Made by a program: the position numbers and the translations under genes. DNA of 17,723 bases, from assembly GCA_019243595.1 (NCBI GenBank), contig JAFAUA010000152.1, positions 1 to 17,723 of the forward strand, in the 5' to 3' direction. The stretch comes from Acidimicrobiia bacterium. GTDB taxonomy: Bacteria; Actinomycetota; Acidimicrobiia; Acidimicrobiales; AC-14. Numbering within the stretch: the first letter of the stretch is position 1; every line of letters begins with the position of its first letter. Below the pieces are notes generated by a model. The model saw nothing but the letters and a program-made list of their open reading frames with translations, had not been told where the DNA came from and searched no databases. Below, one piece after another: positions 1 to 6,258 of the stretch.

Positions 1-706
1 GCTCGATGGCGTCCTCCATCGGGGCGTCGTTCATGAGGACGTCGTAGACCGAGGAATCGACGTTGCGCGGGTTGATGCCGAGCCCGGTGCTGGCGTTGCC
101 CTGGGGGTCGAGGTCGACGACGAGCACCCGATACCCGAGTTCGGCCAGGGCCGCACCCAGGTTCACCGCTGTGGTCGTCTTCCCCACCCCGCCCTTCTGG
201 TTGGCAACGGCGATCACTCGAGGGAGGTCGCGTGGGGGCCTGCGTGGCGGGGCCTCGGGTGCAACTGCCGGCGACTCAGGAATGGCCTCCGGCTCCACAA
301 GCTGGTCGGGGAGCGGCGGCTCCTCGTCGACGGAGGGCTCAACCACGGGGGCCCGGGGCTCAATCGTCTCGACCGCGGCCACAGGCTCGGGCGTCGCTGG
401 CACCCCCGGCTGGGGCTCTGCCTCGAGCTCCGTCCCAAATCGAGGAGGCTCCTCAGCGGCAGGTGGATGGTCGGCGGGCGGTTCGACCGCGGCTAGGGCC
501 GGATCAGCGGACCCGGGCTCGGGCTCCGGTTGATCGATGGCCGGATCGGCGGGCTCGGCGGACTCGGGCGCCGGCTGGGGTTCGTCAACCGCCTCCGGTG
601 CGGCGCCGTTCGACGAGGGTTCCGGGTCCGGCTCTCGCTCCGTGTCGTCGCGCAGACGAGCGAAGATCGACCGAGCCCGCGAGACGAGATCCTCGCCGTC
701 GCTCAC
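1..706 (-). CDS. parA: ParA chromosome-partitioning ATPase, long N-terminal extension (3' end beyond window)
   Basis: ParA is the ATPase that, with ParB bound at parS, segregates the origin region on the nucleoid. The reading frame is open from a GTG at 706 to the left edge (235 residues seen, C-terminus missing). The GTG has GAGAGG 8 nt upstream. Residues 164-178 contain the deviant Walker A motif [10 protein letters not shown] (signature Lys171 and Lys176), followed by the Walker A' segment [11 protein letters not shown], both diagnostic of the ParA/Soj family. Residues about 25-160 form an acidic, Pro/Glu/Ala-rich, low-complexity region with no apparent fold. Most chromosomal ParA proteins start close to the Walker A motif; actinobacterial ones often carry a shorter extension, so this one is long. 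The gene lies 3' of rsmG with two parS-like sites between. parB is expected just outside the window. The family call is secure; the start is well supported by the RBS and the continuous frame. Confidence 0.93.
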   Translation of the reverse strand, partial: MSDGEDLVSRARSIFARLRDDTEREPDPEPSSNGAAPEAVDEPQPAPESAEPADPAIDQPEPEPGSADPALAAVEPPADHPPAAEEPPRFGTELEAEPQPGVPATPEPVAAVETIEPRAPVVEPSVDEEPPLPDQLVEPEAIPESPAVAPEAPPRRPPRDLPRVIAVANQKGGVGKTTTAVNLGAALAELGYRVLVVDLDPQGNASTGLGINPRNVDSSVYDVLMNDAPMEDAIE

Positions 707-752
707 GCGGGCATCCTCTCATCCCGCGCCCAAAGTCTCAAGCATTTTCCGA

Positions 753-768
753 TGATTCACGTGAAACC
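753..768. promoter_or_regulatory. parS: parS-like site 1 (ParB binding)
   Basis: The 16-mer TGATTCACGTGAAACC matches the bacterial parS consensus TGTTTCACGTGAAACA at 14 of 16 positions, including the central CACGTG and the full right half GTGAAAC. It lies between the rsmG stop and the parA start, the usual origin-proximal place for parS. ParB-CTP clamps would load here. Confidence 0.85.
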
Positions 769-790
769 CTCAACCTGTCCGTTGAGCGGC

Positions 791-806
791 CGTTCCACGT
801 GAAACG
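791..806. promoter_or_regulatory. parS: parS-like site 2 (ParB binding)
   Basis: CGTTCCACGTGAAACG matches the parS consensus at 13 of 16 positions and keeps the core CACGTGAAAC. Its centre is 38 bp from that of site 1, and it ends 3 bp before the last base of the rsmG stop. Two sites in one 103-bp gap make chance unlikely. Confidence 0.82.
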
Positions 807-809
807 TGG

Positions 810-1415
810 TCAGAACAGCGGGCGCTTGGTGGGGGAGCGTCGGGGAAACCGGTCCGGGCAGGGCTGGCGCTGCTCCAGCACCATGACTCCTGCCCGCCGA
901 CCAACAGCGATTAGCCCGAGCGCCGCAAGGGGCGCCTCGGGCCAGGGCCGTTCATCCGGCGGTTCGCTGGTCAGCAGACGGCCACCTACACGGAGGAACG
1001 GCGCACCGCATTCGGCGGTGACGGCCGGGCGACCGAACCCGCGAGCTACCACGGCGTCGTAGCACCCGCGCTCGGCTGGGTCGCGGCCTAGGAGCTCGGC
1101 TCGTTCGGCCCGGATCCGTATCCGAGGGCCGAGCGTGAGCCGGTGCACCGCCTGCTCCAGAAAGCGGGCCCTACGCCCATTGGCCTCCACGAGCAGCCAG
1201 TCGGTCTCGGTCCAGGTGAGCGCCAGCGGCAAGGCCGGAACCCCTCCACCACTCCCCAGATCGACGGCCGACGGCGGCGGCGAGCCGCCCCACGCAGTCG
1301 CGTAGCGCTCCGCATGCTCCAGGTGGGTGCCTACTGGGCCCGGGCCGAGAAACCCCAGGGCTCGCGCCTCCTCGAGGACCTCGCTGAGTTCGGCGGGGGA
1401 GGAGCGGTCGCTCAG
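810..1415 (-). CDS. rsmG: 16S rRNA (guanine-N7)-methyltransferase RsmG (GidB)
   Basis: RsmG methylates N7 of G527 in 16S rRNA using S-adenosylmethionine. The frame contains the RsmG SAM-binding motif VDLGSGGGVP (residues 51-60), followed by LPLALTWTETDWLLVEANGRR-type sequence (strand 2 and the acidic loop) and later YDAVVARGFGRP, all in family order. No ATG, GTG or TTG occurs in frame before the SAM motif. The best start is the CTG at 1415, in a CTGA overlap with the jag stop, which gives 201 residues, about the normal length; translation would be coupled to jag. The first ordinary start codon (TTG, 1232) would delete the catalytic motif and is rejected. The frame is open further upstream inside jag, so a longer form cannot be excluded. 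The product is certain; the start is inferred. Confidence 0.9.
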   Translation of the reverse strand: MSDRSSPAELSEVLEEARALGFLGPGPVGTHLEHAERYATAWGGSPPPSAVDLGSGGGVPALPLALTWTETDWLLVEANGRRARFLEQAVHRLTLGPRIRIRAERAELLGRDPAERGCYDAVVARGFGRPAVTAECGAPFLRVGGRLLTSEPPDERPWPEAPLAALGLIAVGRRAGVMVLEQRQPCPDRFPRRSPTKRPLF

Positions 1416-2314
1416 GAGCCGTCGTCGGGGGAGATCACGACTCGGCGGTTCGGTTCCTCGCCCTCCGACGTCGTCGTCACGCCCTCGATGGCGTTGACCG
1501 TGTCGTGCACGACCTTGCGGTCTGCCGGGTTCATCGGTTCGAGCGCCGTGGGTACCCCGGCGGCCTTGACCTTGTCGGCCACGCCGGTAGCGAAACGCTC
1601 GAGCGCCGCCCGCCGAGCCTTGCGGTATTCGGCGACGTCGACCAGCAGGCGACCGGACCGGGCGCCAAGCTTGCGCTGCACCACGGTGCGGGTGAGCTCC
1701 TGCACGGCGGTCAGCGTCTGACCCTTCGGCCCGATCAGCAGGCCCAGGTCACTGCCGGTGACCGAGACCTCGACAGTCTCCTCGTCGAGCTCTTCGCTCC
1801 CGACCTCACCCTGGAGCTCGAAGGCCGCCAGCAGGCCCCGGAGGAAGTCCTTGGCCGCCTCCGCCTCTTCGGCCAGCGTTGGCGCCTCGACTTGCTCTTC
1901 GGAATGGTCGGCCGTCACGCTTTGCCCCTTCCGTCCGCCCGATCGGGCTTCGCGCTGCTCACCTCGACTGCCAGGCTCACCTCGACTGCCAGACTCACCT
2001 CGACCGCCGGAGTCCCCTCGAGCGCCGGAGTCCCCTCGACCGCCGGACTCGCCCCTGCCGCCAGACTGACCGCCGCCCCCCCGACGCTCGCCGCGTCCCC
2101 CGCGTCGTCGGTCCCGCCGCTCGACCTTGGGTCGAGGTGCGGTTGGAACGACGCGCGCCCGAACTCTGGCTTCGGATCGGAGCCGGCCGAACAGACCGCT
2201 CTTCGGCTCCTCGACAACCTCGAACTCGGCGTCTTGCTCGTCGACGCCGAGCTGGTCGAGGGCCGCTTCCTTGGCCTCCTCGACCGTGCGCCCGGTGACC
2301 TCAACCCACTCCAC
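1412..2314 (-). CDS. jag: Jag/KhpB RNA-binding protein (Jag-N, KH, R3H)
   Basis: Jag (SpoIIIJ-associated protein, KhpB) is a cytoplasmic RNA-binding protein, usually encoded next to yidC and thought to work with KhpA in post-transcriptional control of envelope and division genes. I chose the GTG at 2314 (GGGGAG 11 nt upstream, 7 nt after the yidC stop), giving 300 residues. Residues 1-55 are a Jag-N domain (EVTGRTVEEA, ending EEPKSGLFG). Residues 60-135 are a basic Gly/Arg/Ser linker with six hexapeptide repeats. Residues about 155-227 are a KH domain with the GPKG loop at 195-198. Residues about 228-297 are an R3H domain with the motif Arg266-x3-His270. The longer upstream open frame lies inside yidC and is Arg-rich shadow. 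The 3' end overlaps the likely rsmG start. Confidence 0.93.
   Translation of the reverse strand: MEWVEVTGRTVEEAKEAALDQLGVDEQDAEFEVVEEPKSGLFGRLRSEARVRARVVPTAPRPKVERRDRRRGGRGERRGGGGQSGGRGESGGRGDSGARGDSGGRGESGSRGEPGSRGEQREARSGGRKGQSVTADHSEEQVEAPTLAEEAEAAKDFLRGLLAAFELQGEVGSEELDEETVEVSVTGSDLGLLIGPKGQTLTAVQELTRTVVQRKLGARSGRLLVDVAEYRKARRAALERFATGVADKVKAAGVPTALEPMNPADRKVVHDTVNAIEGVTTTSEGEEPNRRVVISPDDGS
1958..2065. repeat. Six tandem 18-bp repeats in jag linker
   Basis: Six consecutive 18-bp units (1958, 1976, 1994, 2012, 2030, 2048) differ by a few bases each and encode degenerate hexapeptides of the type S-G-G-R-G-E/D on the minus strand. The array keeps the reading frame and sits between the Jag-N and KH domains. 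Such arrays change in copy number by slippage and give a flexible, charged RGG-like linker. Confidence 0.9.
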
Positions 2315-2321
2315 TGCGCTG

Positions 2322-3674
2322 CTATCTCCCCTTACGGCGGCGCCGCCGGCGCCGACTTCGATTCGACGGGTTCGACCCTGGCTTGCCCGACGACGGTGGA
2401 TTCCCGCCCGGCCCCTTCGCCTTGGCGGGAGCCTTGGGCGACGACGGCGCCGGGTTGGCCGGCTTGGAGGACGCCTCGACCGCCGGCCGGTTGCCCTTGC
2501 TCGCCCCGCCCGCCTTGGCCGCGGCATCGGCCGCGTCTTGCTGCCGGAAGATGATGGCTTGCTGGCCGATCTGCCAAATATTGGATACGACGAAGTAGAG
2601 GACGACCCCAGCCGGCACCTGCAGGGCGATGAACCCGAAGAACAGCGGGAAGATGCGGCCCATCATCTGCATCTGCTGGTTCTGTGCCGAGGCTGGCGTT
2701 CGCGCCGTCATCTGCCTCTGTTGGTAGTAGCCGGTGACCACGGTAAGGATCACCAGCAGGTAGAGCCCGATGAGCTCGTTGCCCTTGCCCTGGCTCGGCC
2801 TCTTCGCCAGGTCCAAGCCCAGCCACTCCATGTGGCCCGGGGTCTTTCGCAGGTCCTTGGCGAGCTGGCTCGCCTCGGGAATGTGCTTCGGATGGGCGGC
2901 GACCTTGGCACCCTCCGCCCTGTCATCCGGCGCAGCCGGCACCTGTGCCCCGTCGATCGTGCCGACCTTCGTCTTGCCCGCAGTGTCGAGCACCTCGGCC
3001 GGAGCCCGGTTCTTGTCCTTGGCGCTGGTCCCCGATTTGTAGACCTGGCCGTCGATCACGGTGCCGCGGAGCTGGCCCACGACCTTGCCGTCGCTCACCA
3101 CGTCGGCGGTGACCGAGCCGTTGAGCACCTTCTGCCCGTTGACCGTCGTGATCGTTCCGTCGGAGACCTTGACGTTCTGGGTGGCCACGGTCTGTGGCGC
3201 CGTGGAGCCCGCGGGTGTCATCTGGACCGGCGCAGCCGCTCCGCCCGAGGCTGCGCTACCCAGGATGAGGGCGCCGCTGATCACGGTGACCGTCAGATCG
3301 TGGATCAGCCGGTAGAGGACAATGAAGAGCGGAAGCTGCAGCAGGAGAGGAAGGCACCCGGAGAGCGGGTTCACCTTGTTCTCCTTGTAGAACTTCATCA
3401 TCTCTTCGTTGAGCTTCTGGCGGTCGTTCTTGTACTTCGCCTGAAGCCTCTTGATCTCGGGCTGCAGCCGCTGCATCGCCTGCATCGACTTCGTCTGCTT
3501 GACCGTCAGCGGGTACAGCACGAGCCGCACAGCGACCGTGAGCAGGATGATGGCGACCCCGTAGGAGGGGAGGGCCGAGTACAGGACGGCCATGACCCAG
3601 CCGAGGCCCGTGTACAGCGGGTCGAGCACCGAGCCCGCGGCGAGGACGTATGCCCAGGTCAGAAGGCCGGTCAT
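2322..3674 (-). CDS. yidC: YidC/Oxa1 membrane protein insertase with large extracytoplasmic insertion
   Basis: YidC inserts and folds membrane proteins, alone or with SecYEG. The ATG at 3674 overlaps the yidD stop (ATGA) and gives 450 residues starting with a hydrophobic segment. The conserved core is present: a membrane segment with the groove arginine (Arg50 in [11 protein letters not shown]), the cytoplasmic helical hairpin [20 protein letters not shown] (60-79), the segment [15 protein letters not shown] (103-117), and the later helices at about 300-315 and 340-367 ([20 protein letters not shown]). Between about residues 135 and 280 there is an insertion of some 130-140 residues, first Ala/Gly/Pro-rich, then with short beta-type repeats ([23 protein letters not shown]). 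The C-terminus is a long Pro/Ser/Lys-rich tail ending in a run of arginines, as in ribosome-binding YidC tails. Most Gram-positive YidC proteins are much shorter. Confidence 0.95.
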   Translation of the reverse strand: MTGLLTWAYVLAAGSVLDPLYTGLGWVMAVLYSALPSYGVAIILLTVAVRLVLYPLTVKQTKSMQAMQRLQPEIKRLQAKYKNDRQKLNEEMMKFYKENKVNPLSGCLPLLLQLPLFIVLYRLIHDLTVTVISGALILGSAASGGAAAPVQMTPAGSTAPQTVATQNVKVSDGTITTVNGQKVLNGSVTADVVSDGKVVGQLRGTVIDGQVYKSGTSAKDKNRAPAEVLDTAGKTKVGTIDGAQVPAAPDDRAEGAKVAAHPKHIPEASQLAKDLRKTPGHMEWLGLDLAKRPSQGKGNELIGLYLLVILTVVTGYYQQRQMTARTPASAQNQQMQMMGRIFPLFFGFIALQVPAGVVLYFVVSNIWQIGQQAIIFRQQDAADAAAKAGGASKGNRPAVEASSKPANPAPSSPKAPAKAKGPGGNPPSSGKPGSNPSNRSRRRRRRRKGR

Positions 3675-3898
3675 GGGGTGGCGACCCGTCTCGGGGGCAC
3701 CGGGTCGACGCCCGACCCACCCCACGGGTGACAGCGGGAAATCCGACGCAGCGTGAGCCAGCTGCCACGCGCTGCGCCATGCTCATCGAGCGCCTCGAGG
3801 GCGTAGTTCGAGCAGGTCGGCCAGTAGCGACACGGCGAGGGCCGTGAGGACGTGAGCGCCTGGTACAGCAGCACGAGGCGGCGAAGCAGGCGCGTCAT
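3671..3898 (-). CDS. yidD: YidD membrane protein insertion efficiency factor
   Basis: YidD is a small, membrane-associated helper of YidC-dependent insertion, encoded between rnpA and yidC in most bacteria. The 75-residue product has the family signatures [16 protein letters not shown] (21-36) and [14 protein letters not shown] (55-68), including the conserved cysteines. Its ATG at 3898 shares one base with the rnpA stop (TGATG), with GAGGG 9 nt upstream. Its stop overlaps the yidC start (ATGA), so the three genes are translationally coupled. Length and motifs are normal. Confidence 0.95.
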   Translation of the reverse strand: MTRLLRRLVLLYQALTSSRPSPCRYWPTCSNYALEALDEHGAARGSWLTLRRISRCHPWGGSGVDPVPPRRVATP

Positions 3899-4332
3899 CA
3901 GCCGTTGCCCTCGAGGGCGCGGATCGCCAGGGCCACCGCCGCCTTCAGATCCCCGTACGACAGCTTCGCCACCTCCGGCGCGGCGCCGATCAGCCAGGCC
4001 CCCGGACTGAGGGCGGGCTCCAAGTCTCGAACGATCGTCCGCAGCCGGCGCCGAACCCGGTTGCGTACCGTCGCACCACCGACGCGCTTGCCGATGGCGT
4101 AGGCGACCCGTGGGGGTTCGGCGGGGTCACCGGGCGCCCACGTTACCGTGATCGGTCCGCGCCGCACCCGCTGGCCGGAGCGGCGCAGGACAGCAAAGGT
4201 CTCTCGGTCGCGGACGCGCCAGATCCGAGTCGTCGCCGGCCGCTTATGCCGACAGCCGGTGGCGGCCCTTCTGCCGCCGCGCCCTGAGGATGGCCCGTCC
4301 GGCGCGCGTCGACATGCGGTGACGGAAGCCAT
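3898..4332 (-). CDS. rnpA: Ribonuclease P protein component, start inside rpmH
   Basis: RnpA is the protein subunit of RNase P, which matures tRNA 5' ends with the catalytic RNA. The core (from about residue 39) has the RNR signature in [17 protein letters not shown] (82-98, Arg90-Asn91-Arg92) and normal family length of about 105 residues. The frame has no ATG, GTG or TTG between the rpmH stop and the core. The only ordinary start is the ATG at 4332, 89 bp inside rpmH in another frame; GGA lies 4 nt upstream. This adds a basic N-terminal extension of about 38 residues ([13 protein letters not shown]...). The frame is closed upstream by a TGA overlapping the rpmH ATG. An rnpA starting within or before rpmH is known from Thermus. 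A non-canonical start such as ATC near 4225 is the alternative. Confidence 0.93.
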   Translation of the reverse strand: MASVTACRRAPDGPSSGRGGRRAATGCRHKRPATTRIWRVRDRETFAVLRRSGQRVRRGPITVTWAPGDPAEPPRVAYAIGKRVGGATVRNRVRRRLRTIVRDLEPALSPGAWLIGAAPEVAKLSYGDLKAAVALAIRALEGNG

Positions 4333-4378
4333 GCTTCCGTGCGCGCTTTCGCGTGTTGGGCTGAAACGTGCGCTTCAT
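4244..4378 (-). CDS. rpmH: 50S ribosomal protein L34
   Basis: L34 is a small basic protein of the large ribosomal subunit. The 44-residue product begins [19 protein letters not shown] and continues [19 protein letters not shown] before ending in LSA, which is the complete L34 pattern at normal length. The ATG at 4378 has GGGAG 6 nt upstream. It is the first gene of the minus-strand operon and diverges from dnaA across 274 bp. Its 3' 89 bp also encode the RnpA N-terminus in another frame. Confidence 0.97.
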   Translation of the reverse strand: MKRTFQPNTRKRARKHGFRHRMSTRAGRAILRARRQKGRHRLSA

Positions 4379-4565
4379 CACTCACTCCCGGAGGGCCAGA
4401 CGGCGAGGGTAGACGATTCGGCGCGAAGGAATCCGAAAATGATCCCCAGGTCCCCTTGTGTGGATCGGGGGGGCCGATGCTACGGTTCGACCGCCCTCCG
4501 GAGGCTGCCTTCGGAGGGTGAGTTTTCAACTTCCCCGTAACACGAAAATTCTCACAGCTGTAGCT

Positions 4566-4595
4566 GCAGATGACGCTCCGGCGTCATCTGCTTTT
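4566..4595 (+). terminator. Intrinsic-terminator-like hairpin in dnaA leader
   Basis: GCAGATGACGC (4566-4576) and GCGTCATCTGC (4581-4591) are a perfect 11-bp inverted repeat with a TCCG loop, directly followed by TTTT (4592-4595). On the plus strand this has the form of a Rho-independent terminator, but it lies upstream of dnaA. It may attenuate dnaA transcription or stop read-through. The T-run is short and is also the start of a DnaA box. Confidence 0.65.
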
Positions 4596-4623
4596 CCACA
4601 TCTGTGGACGGTGCTGTGGACGG
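4592..4623. promoter_or_regulatory. DnaA-box cluster upstream of dnaA
   Basis: TTTTCCACA (4592-4600, plus strand) differs from the TTATCCACA box at one base. Two minus-strand boxes CCGTCCACA lie at 4603-4611 and 4615-4623, inside a 10-bp direct repeat CTGTGGACGG with a 12-bp period. Their spacing would put bound DnaA close together. They could serve dnaA autoregulation, origin function, or both. Confidence 0.6.
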
Positions 4624-4652
4624 GAAATTCGGCGGGGGAGGCGTTCGCCCTG

Positions 4653-6050
4653 GTGGTCTCGGAAGAGCGGCTGTGGAACTCCTGCGTGGGTGTCCTGCGC
4701 ACACGTGTCCCCGAAGCTGCATGGCAAAACTGCTTTGGCGTGGCCCGGCCGGTCGCGCTCGAGGGCACATGTCTGGTGCTCAGCGTCCCGAGTGTGCTGG
4801 CTCGTCAGCGCATCGAGGGCCGCTACCTCGACGTGCTGCGGGCGACACTCGCGGAGGTCGGCGGCGCGTCGTATGACGTCCGCCTCGAGGTGAACCCCGA
4901 GGCGCGTGCCGACGTGGAGTTCGACGACGTCGACGTCGAATTCGACGACGTCGAGGACAAGTTCGCACCGGTCGCCTCACCGCCGGCACCCGTCGTCGAC
5001 GTCGACCGCCGAGCCGATGACCTCCCGGTGAACCCGCGCTACACGTTTGAGGCCTTCGTCATCGGCGCGTCCAACCGCTTCGCCCACGCCGCCGCCCTGT
5101 CGGTCGCCGAGACACCGGCCAAGTCCTACAACCCGCTGTTCATCTATGGCGCCGCGGGGCTGGGCAAGACCCACCTCTTGCACGCCATCGCCAACTACAT
5201 CGCCGAGAACTACCCGGGGATGCGCGTCCGATATGTCTCAACCGAGACGTTCATGAACGAGTTTGTCGATGCCATTCGCACGAACGCCATGCCCGCATTT
5301 AAGCGCCGGTATCGCGACTGCGACGTGCTCCTCGTCGACGACGTGCAGTTCATGGAGAACAAAGAAGGGCTCCAGGAAGAGTTCTTCCACACCTTCAACA
5401 CCCTGCACGGCGCCGGGCGCCAGATCGTCATCTCCTCGGACCGTCCGCCCCGGGCGATCGCGACACTTGAGGTCCGACTGCGTTCACGCTTCGAGTGGGG
5501 ACTGATCACCGACGTCCAGCCACCTGAGCTCGAGACTCGGCTCGCCATCCTCCGCAAGAAGGCCGAAGGCGAGCGCACCCAGGTGCCCGACGACGTCCTC
5601 GACTACATCGCCACCAACGTCACCGACAACATCCGTGAGCTTGAGGGCGCCCTCATCCGGGTCTCCGCCTACGCCAGCCTCACGCGTGAGCCACTCACGC
5701 GCGGCCTCGCCGAACGGGTCCTGGGCGACCTCATCAGCCCCAACGAACCCCGGCAGATCACACCCCGTCGGATCCTCGACTCGACGTCGGAGATGTTCGG
5801 ATTCACCGTCGACGAGTTGGCCGGCAAGAGTCGCAGCAGACCCCTCGTCACTGCTCGCCAGATCAGCATGTACGTCTTCCGCGAGCTCACCGACTTCAGC
5901 TACCCAGCCATTGCCCGGGAGTTCGGCGGACGTGACCACACCACGGTGATCCATGCGGTCGAGAAGATCTCCACCCAGATGAAGGAACGGCGGGTCATCT
6001 ACGACCAGGTGACCGAGCTCATCCACCGCATCAAAGGCGGCGCAAATTGA
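4653..6050 (+). CDS. dnaA: Chromosomal replication initiator DnaA
   Basis: DnaA binds origin boxes, oligomerises with ATP and opens the origin. The GTG at 4653 gives 465 residues and begins just before the domain I pattern [12 protein letters not shown]; a longer in-frame reading back to 4458 adds only unlike sequence across the leader hairpin. Domain I is about 1-75. Domain II is a short acidic linker with a perfect seven-residue duplication DVEFDDV (87-93 and 94-100). Domain III (AAA+) has Walker A GAAGLGKT (166-173), Walker B LLVDDVQF (226-233), and the arginine-finger segment [10 protein letters not shown]. Domain IV has the DNA-binding signature [11 protein letters not shown] with Arg427-Thr431. 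All key residues are present. It is followed by dnaN after 208 bp. Confidence 0.97.
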   Translation: MVSEERLWNSCVGVLRTRVPEAAWQNCFGVARPVALEGTCLVLSVPSVLARQRIEGRYLDVLRATLAEVGGASYDVRLEVNPEARADVEFDDVDVEFDDVEDKFAPVASPPAPVVDVDRRADDLPVNPRYTFEAFVIGASNRFAHAAALSVAETPAKSYNPLFIYGAAGLGKTHLLHAIANYIAENYPGMRVRYVSTETFMNEFVDAIRTNAMPAFKRRYRDCDVLLVDDVQFMENKEGLQEEFFHTFNTLHGAGRQIVISSDRPPRAIATLEVRLRSRFEWGLITDVQPPELETRLAILRKKAEGERTQVPDDVLDYIATNVTDNIRELEGALIRVSAYASLTREPLTRGLAERVLGDLISPNEPRQITPRRILDSTSEMFGFTVDELAGKSRSRPLVTARQISMYVFRELTDFSYPAIAREFGGRDHTTVIHAVEKISTQMKERRVIYDQVTELIHRIKGGAN

Positions 6051-6258
6051 GGACAGCCGTGTGGTCGGGCTGTGGATCGACAGGAGTTGTCGACAGCCCC
6101 CGGTCGCGCGCCGACCTCAGCCGCGCGGTGTTGGGGACGACGGCGGGACAGCGATACGGCCTCTCACCTGCGCAAGCGCGTGTTCATCCCCAATTCACAG
6201 GACCTACTGTTCCTGTCGTTCTTTCTTTTACTTCTAGATACATAAAAGGTCGCAGCCG
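6051..6258. promoter_or_regulatory. dnaA-dnaN intergenic region, candidate oriC
   Basis: In most actinobacteria oriC lies between dnaA and dnaN. Here the 208-bp gap holds only weak DnaA boxes (minus-strand CGATCCACA at 6071-6079; TTGTCGACA at 6087-6095, one mismatch to TTGTCCACA), a bulged hairpin, and an AT-rich pyrimidine-biased stretch (about 6203-6247) that contrasts sharply with the surrounding GC-rich sequence. That stretch could be the unwinding element and/or the dnaN promoter (TAGAT at 6235-6239). AAAAGG at 6244-6249 is the dnaN RBS. Assignment as oriC is inference from position. Confidence 0.55.
6067..6099. repeat. Bulged inverted repeat after dnaA
   Basis: GGGCTGT (6067-6073) pairs with ACAGCCC (6093-6099), and CGACA (6078-6082) pairs with TGTCG (6088-6092) around a GGAGT loop, leaving a 4-nt one-sided bulge (GGAT). 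The 12 pairs span both weak DnaA boxes of this gap. It starts 17 bp after the dnaA stop and has no T-run. Confidence 0.6.

Larger units (their letters stand above)
4379..4652. promoter_or_regulatory. Divergent rpmH/dnaA control region, candidate oriC part
   Basis: This 274-bp gene-free stretch must hold the promoters of both the rpmH operon and dnaA; I see no clean -35/-10 pair for either. It contains a 7-bp inverted repeat (CCCTCCG at 4494-4500, CGGAGGG at 4512-4518), the terminator-like hairpin at 4566-4595 and the DnaA-box cluster at 4592-4623. Another weak box (CGATCCACA on the minus strand) is at 4459-4467. GGGGGAGG at 4634-4641 is the likely dnaA RBS, 11 nt before the GTG at 4653. Confidence 0.6.

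Noticed and set aside
2127..3731. 534-codon plus-strand frame across yidC and jag
   Set aside because: Composition is Arg/Leu/Asp/His-rich shadow; YidC on the other strand has all family motifs.
4458..4652. In-frame upstream extension of dnaA from ATG 4458 or GTG 4518
   Set aside because: The added residues show nothing like DnaA domain I, would run through the leader hairpin and boxes, and GTG 4653 has a fitting RBS and places domain I correctly.
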